Origin: Bryobacterales bacterium
GTDB lineage: Bacteria > Acidobacteriota > Terriglobia > Bryobacterales > Bryobacteraceae
Length of the DNA stretch: 64,000 nucleotides
Reading direction: 5' to 3'
Assembly (NCBI GenBank): GCA_019261985.1
Contig: JAFAQY010000027.1
Location: 124,001-188,000, forward strand
Shown: positions 9,369 to 17,011 of the stretch, in pieces
Position numbering within the stretch: position 1 is the first letter of the stretch
Layout of the letters: each line of letters begins with the position of its first letter
The notes under the pieces: generated by a model
What the model was told of the DNA's origin: nothing
What the model saw: only the letters and a program-made list of their open reading frames with translations
Database searches by the model: none
Made by a program: the position numbers and the translations under genes

Positions 9369-9586
9369 ATACGGCAACGCGAAATAGCCGCCGAAACGCA
9401 CGTGGTCATTCGCGGTCAATTCGCGCAAATTCGGCGCAGACACGGCCAAATCGGCCGCATTTAGATGGCGGCAGCCGTCAAACCCGATATATCAAAGCTC
9501 TGATAGCCCAACCCGAGCTCGACGGAGCGCGGGTTGGCGGCGCGAGCCTCGATCCCGCCTTCTTTGCCTCCATCGTCCATTACTGA
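9369..9586 (+). pseudogene. Duplicate 3' fragment of tpiA
   Basis: This is a diverged copy of tpiA 6350-6571. GAAATAGCCGCCGAA, CAAAGCTCTGAT, GGCGGCGCGAGCCTCGA and CATCGTCCATTACTGATG are shared in order. The track ORF 9185-9586 ends in QPELDGARVGGASLDPAFFA, almost the TpiA C-terminus. Frames are broken upstream, with small indels and a TAG. It is fused to the rpiA 5' copy on its left. The junction is what one tandem duplication of the tpiA(3')-spacer-rpiA(5') block would leave. Confidence 0.9.
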
Positions 9587-9951
9587 TGAACCGGCCGGAT
9601 TGCCTCGACTGCATCCTTTGTATCGATATCCCCTTCCCAGTATTGGATCAGAATATCGCGGTTCATTTCGATCCAGTTCGACAATAGCGACAAATCGCTC
9701 GCGCTCATCGCGCCCTGCACCACGCGAATCTCAGGCCGAATCGCCACGGAAACCATTTCAGAAGGAACCGCTTTTGGGCCGGGCGAGACCTTCACCCGAA
9801 CATCATGTTGCGCCCCGCCCTTGTACGAAATCCACACGACGAAAGGCAGACCAGTGTGTTTGGAGAAAAGGTTCGCCATCTCAAAGAAGTCGTCTGAACG
9901 GCTGTGGTCCCACTCGGGAGCTTCAGTTGTCAGAACGCGGGAGTTTTGCAT
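9580..9951 (-). CDS. Conserved-looking hypothetical protein
   Basis: I do not recognise a named family. The product of about 123 residues (132 if the upstream ATG at 9978 is used) is soluble, with a segment APEWDHSRSDDFFEMANL, then LPFVVWISYKGGAQHDVRVKV and a C-terminal WIEMNRDILIQYWEGDIDT. It has no signal peptide or membrane helix. Its end overlaps the tpiA fragment at 9580-9586. The gene sits in the second arm of the duplicated tpiA-rpiA spacer, the kind of place where small toxin-antitoxin-like genes settle, but nothing in the protein proves that. Codon use looks like that of its neighbours. Confidence 0.6.
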   Translation of the reverse strand: MQNSRVLTTEAPEWDHSRSDDFFEMANLFSKHTGLPFVVWISYKGGAQHDVRVKVSPGPKAVPSEMVSVAIRPEIRVVQGAMSASDLSLLSNWIEMNRDILIQYWEGDIDTKDAVEAIRPVHQ

Positions 9952-10099
9952 GCCTGATCTCATAGTAACGAAACGCACGAATTCTAAATCAGGAAGGATG
10001 CAACTGCCCTGGGTTCGGCTCCAAATCCGCGACCGGCCGGCGACAGGTTATGCTTGGCATGGAGTAACGATCGTTTTTTCTTTGAAGGGACGACGGGGT

Positions 10100-10795
10100 T
10101 TGGAACAAACCATCGACAGGACATTGCAGAAGCGGATCGCGGCCGATGCTGCGGCGGCTCTGGTTACGGACGGAATGGTAGTGGGGTTGGGAAGCGGGTC
10201 CACGGCCGCGCTTGCCGTTTCGGCTCTGGGCCAGAGGGTCGCGGAGGGTTTGCACATCCTGGGTGTCCCGACTTCTGAAGCCACCGCCGCCCAGGCGCGC
10301 ATTTACAAAATCCCGCTGACCACTTTAAATCTGCACCCGCAATTAGATGTCGCCATCGACGGAGCGGATGAAGTGGAAAAAGGCACGCTCCATTTGATTA
10401 AAGGGCATGGCGGGGCGTTGTTGCGCGAGAAAATCGTGGCGAGCGCCAGCAAAAATTTTGTCGTGATCGCCGATGAATCCAAGTTGGTGGACCGGCTGGG
10501 GACGAAGTTTGCGGTTCCCGTAGAAGTGGATCAATTCGGGTGGATCGTGACGGCGCGGAAATTGGAAAAGCTGGGTTGCGAAGTGGCGATTAGAAAGACC
10601 GCGGAAGGGGTCGAGTTTGTAACCGACGGAAATAACTATATACTGGATTGCGTCTTCGGCGCGATTACCGATCCGAGCGGGCTGGCGCGGGAATTGGATG
10701 GAGTTGTCGGCGTGGTGGAGCACGGTTTATTTCCCTCGATGACTTCACAGGTACTGCTGGGCGGAGGTGCCGGCGTGACGGTGCTTGAGCGATGA
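10100..10795 (+). CDS. rpiA: Ribose-5-phosphate isomerase A
   Basis: RpiA interconverts ribose 5-phosphate and ribulose 5-phosphate in the pentose phosphate pathway. The motifs GLGSGSTAALAV (phosphate loop), AIDGADEV and LIKGHGGALLREKIVA (catalytic acids and lysine) are all present, as is VEHGLFPSMTSQVLLGG near the end. The track ORF starts at 9821, but the upstream part is non-coding and duplicated at 9248. The TTG at 10,100 gives LEQTIDRTLQKRIAADAAA and a 231-residue protein, with an AAGGGA about 10 bases before it. No in-frame ATG fits. It overlaps the next gene by 4 bases. Confidence 0.93.
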   Translation: MEQTIDRTLQKRIAADAAAALVTDGMVVGLGSGSTAALAVSALGQRVAEGLHILGVPTSEATAAQARIYKIPLTTLNLHPQLDVAIDGADEVEKGTLHLIKGHGGALLREKIVASASKNFVVIADESKLVDRLGTKFAVPVEVDQFGWIVTARKLEKLGCEVAIRKTAEGVEFVTDGNNYILDCVFGAITDPSGLARELDGVVGVVEHGLFPSMTSQVLLGGGAGVTVLER

Positions 10796-11124
10796 ACCTA
10801 TCTGCGGAAGAGGCCCGGCTGCTTTTTAGCCGGTGGAAGGATGAATCGGCGCCGGTGCGGGTCAGATTATCGAATAATTCTGTCATGTTCGACGGTGTCG
10901 GGGTAACGGAAATTAACGCGGACACCCTTCATTTCAGCGGCCCGGCCTGGCAGTTCACAGTGCCGCTGGCCGGCGCGGAGTTTTCGTTTTCCGATCCGCG
11001 GGAAATACCGGTTGCAAGCGTGCGGGAAGCGGAGACCGCTGAATACGAGTTCGGCGTGGCGATTACTCTGGCAAGCGGTGACCGGCTGGTACTTCTTGAA
11101 ATGAAGAACCATCAGCCGGAGTAG
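10792..11124 (+). CDS. Hypothetical protein coupled to rpiA
   Basis: The 110-residue product starts at an ATG that overlaps the rpiA stop (ATGA), so it is probably translationally coupled. It is a soluble, beta-rich looking protein with FSRWKDESAPVRVRL near the start and VAITLASGDRLVLLEM near the end. No known motif, signal peptide or membrane segment is evident and I do not recognise the family. It converges on the TIGR03437 gene, whose stop is 38 bases away. Confidence 0.7.
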   Translation: MNLSAEEARLLFSRWKDESAPVRVRLSNNSVMFDGVGVTEINADTLHFSGPAWQFTVPLAGAEFSFSDPREIPVASVREAETAEYEFGVAITLASGDRLVLLEMKNHQPE

Positions 11125-11162
11125 CTCTCAAGAAACCACGCGCAACGTAACGCCGCGGCGGA

Positions 11163-13709
11163 CTACTGCAAAATCGCCTCAATTGCAATCGTCGCGGTCT
11201 GGCTAGCGGTAACTTCGCCCTTCGGTGAGCGGTAGCGGATCGCAACCGGAATCGCAGCGCCCAACGGAGCGGCCGCTGGAACACTAACCGTGACATTCGA
11301 GACCCCCGCAGCGACCGGCTCAACAGATGCTGCCGGCAATTCCAAATCACCGATTTGGATCGAGAGCAGGTTCGGATCCGTGCCGGCGGAAATGCCGGTG
11401 ACCGGTATCCGCAGTTGGTCCCCGGCTTGAGCCGGCTCGGCGGCGAAGCGATGATTGCGCGGCATCGCGATTAAAGAGCCATCGATGATCGTCGCCGCAG
11501 CTTGGCCGCCCGCAGCGCCGTCGACGGTGAAGATACCAAGCGCCGAATCCCGCAGCACTGTTTTGAGTGCGTTGCTTCGGCCAGCGGCCGTTTGTACCGC
11601 TACCTCAATAGGCGTTCCAGCCGCCAGAGACGGGCACACAAATGTGACCTGCTCCGTCGAAGCGAACACAACCGGAACGGGTGCGCGGTTCACCAGCACT
11701 TCCGTGCCCGGCGCCAGCCAACCGCCGCCCGCAGTCGCCAAAGATCCGCTAGAACACACCGAATCCGTAGATCCACTCGCGGCGTTCTGTACCGTGTCGA
11801 TTACGGGTGCACCTGAACCGGTCTGAATCTGCACCTCGGCTGCCGACGAACGCTGTGCCGCATCCGTCACCGAGAAGATCACTTTGAACAATCCCGCTTG
11901 CGATGCCGCCGGTGTCCACTCGAAAACTCCCGACGTGGGGTCGAAGCCGGCTCCGGACGGCAACGAAGTGGCTGCAAGAATGCCGGATGAGGCCGTCACC
12001 TGGAAAGCTAATCTCTGGTCGAAAATCGCGAATTGCCTCCCCCGTGCGGATAACACGGGTTGCCCGGATGCTTGAACCGAGATCCGCTCCTCCACTGTGG
12101 AACCAAACGCGGAGGCTTGGATCGACACCGTTTGCGTAACCGCCGGGGAATCCACTATGGCCTGAAACGAGATTGTCGATTGCCGCGCGCGTGCAGTCAC
12201 GCGAACCGGAAGGTGAACGAATGCTTCGCTTGCCGATAAAACCACTTCGGATGGACCCTCAGCCGCCTCACTCAACTGAACCTCGCAGTTGAGAGCCGTT
12301 CCTGCACGGACCAATTTCGGCTGACATGAGACATTGTGCGGGACGCCGATTCCGCCCATGCTTTTGCCAATCTCCGCGGCAGAAATGGTTGCGGTGGCCG
12401 GGACTCCACTGGCTTTGATCGTTACCGAAACAGGGCCTGAATACCCGGTGAGGGCCGTAACCTTGAAGGTCCCCGAAGTCGCGCCGCCGGTCACAGTAGT
12501 GGATGCGGGCGCCGATAATTTCGCGCTGCTGCTTAAAACCGCCAGGCTTTCGCCGCCCGCGGGAGCAGGCCCGGCGAGTGCAAAGCTGCACGTGCTGGTC
12601 TGGCCGGCTTTCAAAGTAGCCGGAACGCAGCTTAACGATTTCGGAGGGACCATGCCAATCGTGAAACTTGCCGACTGAGTCACGCCACTGATAGATGCGC
12701 TGACGATAACCGTAAAGTAGTCCGCCCCACCCACAGTCCCCGAAAACTTCGCTGACGCGGTTCCGCTTGGAACAGTAACCGATGCCGGCATGCTGATCCT
12801 GGCTCCCGCGTTCGTGCTAATGCTAACAATCGTCGCGGCAGGGGCAGTTTCCGAAAGGGCAACTGAGCACGTTGTCGTCGGTCCAAGTGGGGCGGCGATC
12901 GCGGACGGCGTGCAGGTCAACCCGGTCACGAGGATCGAAAGCGTGAACGTCAGGGTCTTGGTGATTCCATAACCGGATGCCGTAATGCCAACGCTGCGCG
13001 TGACGGAGGCCAGAGTTGTCGAATTGGCGGTAAAGCTTGCGGAGCTGGCGCCCACCGGGACTGTAACGCTTGCCGGAACCGTTAGTGATGACGAGTTGCT
13101 GCTGATTGTGAACGTGCGCGCGCTGGTAGCCGCGCTGGTCAATGTGACGGCGCAGGCTGCACTTGAATTATTGGCCATGATTTGCCCGCCGGCTAACCCG
13201 GATAACGTGCAAGTCAGCGAGGAAAGGCTGCCCGCCGTGCTCGCCGCGCTGACGGTGACCGTTCCACTGCCGGCGGTAATCGCTTCGGCCGTTCCGGACG
13301 CCGTCACCGCGTAAGTATTCGATAGGTTGACGGTCGTTGTGGAAGCGGCGGCCGAAAGATTCACGGCTACCATCGCGAGTACTCCGTTTCCAATCGTGCT
13401 GGAGTTCATGCCGGACACGGTACACGTATAAACGCCTGGGGTTGAACCGCACTTCAGAGATTTGCCCGCAGCCGTGGCGGCCGGACCGGCGGAAGCGTTT
13501 ATCGCGGTGAAATTCGACGCCGGGTAGTTTAGCTTCCATTGCACCGCCGCCGGCTGGGTGCCTGACGCCGACGAAATTGAGATGTTCAAAATAACGCTTG
13601 CGCCGGGCGTGGCCGTGGCTGAAGAAACGCTTAACGCAGGCTGAGAATAAAGCAAGCCGCAACTCAGTAGGAAGAAAAGTGCGGTAAAGATTTTTCGGCT
13701 GTGTGGCAT
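11163..13709 (-). CDS. Giant secreted protein: cohesin-like, four Ig-like repeats, TIGR03437 end (paralogue 1)
   Basis: The 848-residue product begins with the signal peptide MPHSRKIFTALFFLLSCGLL ending SQPA. A cohesin-like domain follows (VILNISISSASG, VQWKLNYPAS, YTCTVSGMNSSTIGNGVLA). Then come four repeats of about 100 residues, each opening with a two-cysteine signature such as LSCVPATLKAGQTSTCSFAL, then a putative-Ig segment (FAIFDQRLAFQVTA). The C-terminal domain has the TIGR03437 pattern ALGIFTVDGAAGGQAAA and ends in TIAIEAILQ. The track extension to 13,904 is rejected: it translates a palindromic repeat, while the ATG at 13,709 gives the signal peptide. The function is unknown; a surface adhesin or scaffold is inferred. 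It has no PEP-CTERM tail. It is the shortest of three tandem paralogues. Confidence 0.87.
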   Translation of the reverse strand: MPHSRKIFTALFFLLSCGLLYSQPALSVSSATATPGASVILNISISSASGTQPAAVQWKLNYPASNFTAINASAGPAATAAGKSLKCGSTPGVYTCTVSGMNSSTIGNGVLAMVAVNLSAAASTTTVNLSNTYAVTASGTAEAITAGSGTVTVSAASTAGSLSSLTCTLSGLAGGQIMANNSSAACAVTLTSAATSARTFTISSNSSSLTVPASVTVPVGASSASFTANSTTLASVTRSVGITASGYGITKTLTFTLSILVTGLTCTPSAIAAPLGPTTTCSVALSETAPAATIVSISTNAGARISMPASVTVPSGTASAKFSGTVGGADYFTVIVSASISGVTQSASFTIGMVPPKSLSCVPATLKAGQTSTCSFALAGPAPAGGESLAVLSSSAKLSAPASTTVTGGATSGTFKVTALTGYSGPVSVTIKASGVPATATISAAEIGKSMGGIGVPHNVSCQPKLVRAGTALNCEVQLSEAAEGPSEVVLSASEAFVHLPVRVTARARQSTISFQAIVDSPAVTQTVSIQASAFGSTVEERISVQASGQPVLSARGRQFAIFDQRLAFQVTASSGILAATSLPSGAGFDPTSGVFEWTPAASQAGLFKVIFSVTDAAQRSSAAEVQIQTGSGAPVIDTVQNAASGSTDSVCSSGSLATAGGGWLAPGTEVLVNRAPVPVVFASTEQVTFVCPSLAAGTPIEVAVQTAAGRSNALKTVLRDSALGIFTVDGAAGGQAAATIIDGSLIAMPRNHRFAAEPAQAGDQLRIPVTGISAGTDPNLLSIQIGDLELPAASVEPVAAGVSNVTVSVPAAAPLGAAIPVAIRYRSPKGEVTASQTATIAIEAILQ

Positions 13710-13768
13710 CGGTCTTTTCTTAGCCTGAGGTACGTCCGGAGTACGAACAATAAGATGGAAACCTTGAG
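13707..13768 (-). promoter_or_regulatory. Leader element shared with paralogue 2
   Basis: On the minus strand the 60 bases before the start contain CCATCTTATTGTTCGTAC, then TACCTCAGGCTAAGAAAAGA, then CCGATG, the last being the start codon. The same block, with a few changes, lies at 16,752-16,813 before paralogue 2, although the surrounding non-coding DNA differs. It may hold the promoter, an operator or a 5'-UTR element. The type is undetermined. Confidence 0.5.
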
Positions 13769-13805
13769 CGGGGACCCGATTTGCATTAAAACAACGGAGC
13801 AGGCT

Positions 13806-13905
13806 GCCAGTCCTGCGCGCGGGTTGCTTACGCGCGTGGCCCGTGTTTGCACACGCCGGCCAGCGCGATTTGGCGATCGCGCGCAGGATGGCATCCTGCC
13901 CCACA
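13806..13905. repeat. Modular palindromic repeat cluster, family A
   Basis: Clear palindromes are GCGCGATTTGGCGATCGCGC (13,863-13,882) and GCAGGATGGCATCCTGC (13,883-13,899), preceded by a degenerate GCGGGTTGC unit. They are the same modules, in the same order, as at 1306-1395, and the inverse of those at 45,954. The block fills the gap between paralogues 1 and 2. Confidence 0.8.
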
Positions 13906-13910
13906 GCCGC

Positions 13911-16727
13911 TTACTCGCGCGGTGCTTCGATCGCGATCGTTGCCGATTGGCTTACCGAAATTTGACCGTCGGGCGCCCGGTCGCGCACGATAATCGGAAT
14001 TGCGTCACCTGCTCTGACGGCCTGGGGAAGCGTCGCTGAAACGGTTACGATTCCGCTCGCGCCTTCCAGGGCCTGCACCGATTCCGCCGCGACTTCGATG
14101 TCGCCTATCTGAACTCCGATAAGATTCGGGTCGGCGCTGCTGGATAATCCGGTCACCGGAATGCGTATCGTGTCCCCCGGCTGAGCGGGCTGGCCCGGAT
14201 AGCGGTGATTGCGCGCCATCGCGATCTGCGAGCCATCGAGAATCGTCGCGGCAGCCTGGCCATTACTCGATCCGTCCACCGTGAAAATACCTGGCGCCGA
14301 ATCTCGTAGCCGCGCGCTGATCGGGGCGCTTTTGCCCGCTGCTGTCTCTACCGCGACCGAGAACGTACTTCCGGCGGAGCCCGAAGGACACGCAAATGTA
14401 ACCTCGGTGGGCGAGGCGGATAAAGCCGGAACCGGCGCGCCATTCACCAGGAGCTGGGTACCCGGCGCCAGCCAGCCGCCGCGCAAGGTCGCCAATGATC
14501 CCTCCGAGCAAACTACGTCTCGCGAATGGCTGCCGGCGTTCTCGATGCTCTCGATCACCGGCACTCCGGAGCCGGTTTGAATTTGCACCTCGGCCTCGGC
14601 GGACCGCCCCGCAGCATCGCTGGCGGAGAATCGGATTTTCCAAAGGCCCCTTTCCGATTCAGCTGCGGTCCAGTCGAACAACCCCGTGGAGCTGTCGAAA
14701 GATGCGCCTTGCGGAAGCTCCGTTGCGGATAGCACGCCCGCTGTCGCGCCAACCTGGAATGTCAACCGCTTTCCGAATGTCGCGAACTGTTTGCCGGGAA
14801 CCGACAAACCAGCGCGATTGGACGCCTGGACTGAAATCCGCTCCTCCGCGACAGAATCGCCCGCCGCAGTCTGAATAGCAACGCTTTGCGTGGATGCCGA
14901 GGGATCGATCCATGCGTGGAATGAGATTGTCGATTGATGGGGTCGCGCAATTACCCGCGCAGGCACATGCGTTGACGGATCGCTCGCTGCCACAGCCAGT
15001 TCGGCGCCGCTCTCATTTGAACTACTCAACTGGATTTGACAGCTAACGGTTTCCCCGGCTTGAGCCAGTTTCGGAGAGCAGGTCAAGTTTTGGGGCAGGC
15101 TGGTACTGGGTGAGGGCGAGCCGTTGCGCCGGGGCTCCACGGCCAAAGAAATTTTCGCGGTGGCTGTAATTCCACTAGCTTTCACCGTTACCGTCACCGG
15201 CCCGGAATAACCTGTCAACGCGGCGACGGCGAAAGTGCCGGAGGTAACTCCACCGGGGGTCGTAGCTTGCGCGGGCGCCGATAAACGCGTGCTGCTCGTC
15301 AGGATGTACAGCCTGTCGCCGCCCGCCGGCGCCGCGCTAACCAGTGTGAATGTGCAAACGCTGCTTTGGCCGGCCGTCAGGGTCGCCGGAGAGCAGGTCA
15401 ACGAGTTCGCCGGAACCATCCCGATAGTGAAGCTCGCCGATTGAGGCAATCCGCTGAGTGAGGCTTTCGCCGTCACGACGAAGTAATCCGCGCCTCCGAC
15501 CGTAGGCGAAAAGTTCACGCTGGCGGCCCCGGCCGGCACAGTCACCGAAGCGGGCATGCTGATCCTTGTTCCGGCGTTGTTGGTAATGGCCACCGGCGTG
15601 GCCGCGGCGGCGGTTTGGCTCAGAGTGATCGTGCAACTTGTGGAGGTCGAATTGGGCGAGGCAATCGCGGTTGGCGTGCAACTCAACCCGGTAACTAAAA
15701 CCGAGATCGTGAAAGTGAGATTTTGGGTAACCGCGTATCCGCTCGCCGACAACGTTACGCTTTTCGTGACCGAGGGCAGCGCTGCCGAATTTAGGGTAAA
15801 CGTCGCGGAGCTCGATCCTGGCGCGACGACAACGGTGGACGGTGAGGTCAGCAGAGTCGAACTGCTGGCGAGCGTGTACGTCTGGCTCGCTGCCGCGGTT
15901 CCCGTCAAATTTAAAGCGCAGTTCGCCGTCCCGGCGCTGCTCATAATCTGAGTACCCGATACCGTTGGCACTGTGCAGGTGATCGAAGATAGAGGCGCGG
16001 CTGGCACCACCGTCAGGGTCGTATTTTGCGACATGCCCATGTACGATGCCGTTATCAGGCTCGTTTGGGCCGCCGAAACGGCGGAGGTGGCCACCGGGAC
16101 CGTAGCGGATGTCGCGCCCGCCGCAATCGTCACCGTTGAAGGCAGAGCCGTGGCTGACCCGCTCGACGATAGTGTCACGGTTGCTCCCGCCGAGGGCGCC
16201 GGCCCCGATAAATTGATCAGGCACGCGCTCGAATCGCCGCCGGCCACGGTTCCCGGAGCGCACGCGATCGAGGAGACCATCACGCCGGAAAAAACCGTCT
16301 CGGTGGCTCCGAGCGAGCTGCTGCCCGCCGACCCTGTCATATTGACGGTGATCGATGTGCCGGGGTACGTCAGCGCAAAATTGAACGAGGCGATGATGCC
16401 GTTTGAAATGATGCTCGAATTCATCCCCTTTAGGGCGCAGCTATATGTCCCGAAATCGATCGCGCAGGACAACGTTTTCCCGGCGGCCGTTGCCGCCGGC
16501 CCCGGCGTTCCGGTGACGATAGTCACCAGTCCCGCTGGAAAGTTTAGAGTCCATTGCAAAGCCGAGGGCTCGCTCCCGGCGGGAGAGGAGAGCGAGAGAT
16601 TCATAATCACATTCGTCGACGAGGTGGTGCCGAGCGCGCCGCCCGGAGATAACGTTAAAGCGGGTTGGGCACACAGAAAATTGCAGGTGATTAAAACAAA
16701 CAGGATTAAAAATAAATGTTTATGCAC
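13911..16727 (-). CDS. Giant secreted protein: cohesin-like, five Ig-like repeats, TIGR03437 end (paralogue 2)
   Basis: This is the middle of the three tandem paralogues, 938 residues from the GTG at 16,727. The GTG follows AAAGGA by about 12 bases and opens the signal peptide VHKHLFLILFVLITCNFLCA. The track extends 81 codons further, but this adds only leader DNA. Domain order is the cohesin-like domain (NVIMNLSLSSPAGSEPSALQ ... CALKGMNSSIISNGII), then five two-cysteine repeats (for example LTCSPATLTAGQSSVCTFTL). After these come a putative-Ig segment (FATFGKRLTFQVGA) and the TIGR03437 domain with APGIFTVDGSSNGQAAA, ending TIAIEAPRE. Each two-cysteine signature probably forms a disulphide outside the cytoplasm. 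There is no sortase or PEP-CTERM signal, so surface attachment is unexplained. Confidence 0.87.
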   Translation of the reverse strand: MHKHLFLILFVLITCNFLCAQPALTLSPGGALGTTSSTNVIMNLSLSSPAGSEPSALQWTLNFPAGLVTIVTGTPGPAATAAGKTLSCAIDFGTYSCALKGMNSSIISNGIIASFNFALTYPGTSITVNMTGSAGSSSLGATETVFSGVMVSSIACAPGTVAGGDSSACLINLSGPAPSAGATVTLSSSGSATALPSTVTIAAGATSATVPVATSAVSAAQTSLITASYMGMSQNTTLTVVPAAPLSSITCTVPTVSGTQIMSSAGTANCALNLTGTAAASQTYTLASSSTLLTSPSTVVVAPGSSSATFTLNSAALPSVTKSVTLSASGYAVTQNLTFTISVLVTGLSCTPTAIASPNSTSTSCTITLSQTAAAATPVAITNNAGTRISMPASVTVPAGAASVNFSPTVGGADYFVVTAKASLSGLPQSASFTIGMVPANSLTCSPATLTAGQSSVCTFTLVSAAPAGGDRLYILTSSTRLSAPAQATTPGGVTSGTFAVAALTGYSGPVTVTVKASGITATAKISLAVEPRRNGSPSPSTSLPQNLTCSPKLAQAGETVSCQIQLSSSNESGAELAVAASDPSTHVPARVIARPHQSTISFHAWIDPSASTQSVAIQTAAGDSVAEERISVQASNRAGLSVPGKQFATFGKRLTFQVGATAGVLSATELPQGASFDSSTGLFDWTAAESERGLWKIRFSASDAAGRSAEAEVQIQTGSGVPVIESIENAGSHSRDVVCSEGSLATLRGGWLAPGTQLLVNGAPVPALSASPTEVTFACPSGSAGSTFSVAVETAAGKSAPISARLRDSAPGIFTVDGSSNGQAAATILDGSQIAMARNHRYPGQPAQPGDTIRIPVTGLSSSADPNLIGVQIGDIEVAAESVQALEGASGIVTVSATLPQAVRAGDAIPIIVRDRAPDGQISVSQSATIAIEAPRE

Positions 16728-16751
16728 TGGAGTTAGCCATCCTTTGTTCGG

Positions 16752-16813
16752 ATATCGGTCTTTTCCTAGCCTGAGGTAACTCGGCGGTACGAACAATAAG
16801 ATGGAAGCCTTGG
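16752..16813 (-). promoter_or_regulatory. Leader element shared with paralogue 1
   Basis: On the minus strand it reads CCATCTTATTGTTCGTACCG and then TTACCTCAGGCTAGGAAAAG and ACCGATA. This closely repeats the block before paralogue 1. Here it ends about 25 bases upstream of the GTG start, and the position equivalent to the paralogue 1 ATG is ATA. The conserved core CCTCAGG also appears in variant form before paralogue 3 and before the PEP-CTERM gene. Confidence 0.5.
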
Positions 16814-16945
16814 AGCGCGCGCCTGATCTGCCTGCCTCGCCGCCTAACGGAAGCGAGCGCGAAAACCCGGTTAACTTATGCGGTGAGGCAGTGTATTTTA
16901 CGTTAAAAGAAATCTGTCCGCGGCCGATATTTTCCGCAAGTAACC

Positions 16946-16985
16946 CAAAATAAAAATGGCGTCCGTCCACAAAGGGGCGGACGCC
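16946..16985 (-). terminator. Rho-independent terminator of paralogue 3
   Basis: On the minus strand GGCGTCCG (16,985-16,978) pairs perfectly with CGGACGCC (16,965-16,958), followed by ATTTTTATTTT. It lies 27 bases after the stop of the 17,012-20,179 gene, so paralogue 2 must have its own promoter. Confidence 0.9.
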
Positions 16986-17011
16986 ACCCGCGAATGCGTG
17001 TTTACGGGTCT

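Noticed and set aside
13707-13768. Cyclic di-GMP (GEMM) or other known riboswitch in the paralogue leader
   Set aside because: The GGCCTAA and paired arms of GEMM are not present in the right order; only a superficial resemblance at CCTCAGGCTA.
13710-13904. 65-residue N-terminal extension of paralogue 1 (MGQDAILRAIA...)
   Set aside because: It translates a family A palindromic repeat; the true signal peptide begins at the ATG at 13,709.
15973-16779. 268-residue plus-strand ORF opposite paralogue 2
   Set aside because: Low-complexity Val/Ala-rich shadow created by the repeated Ig-like codons on the other strand.
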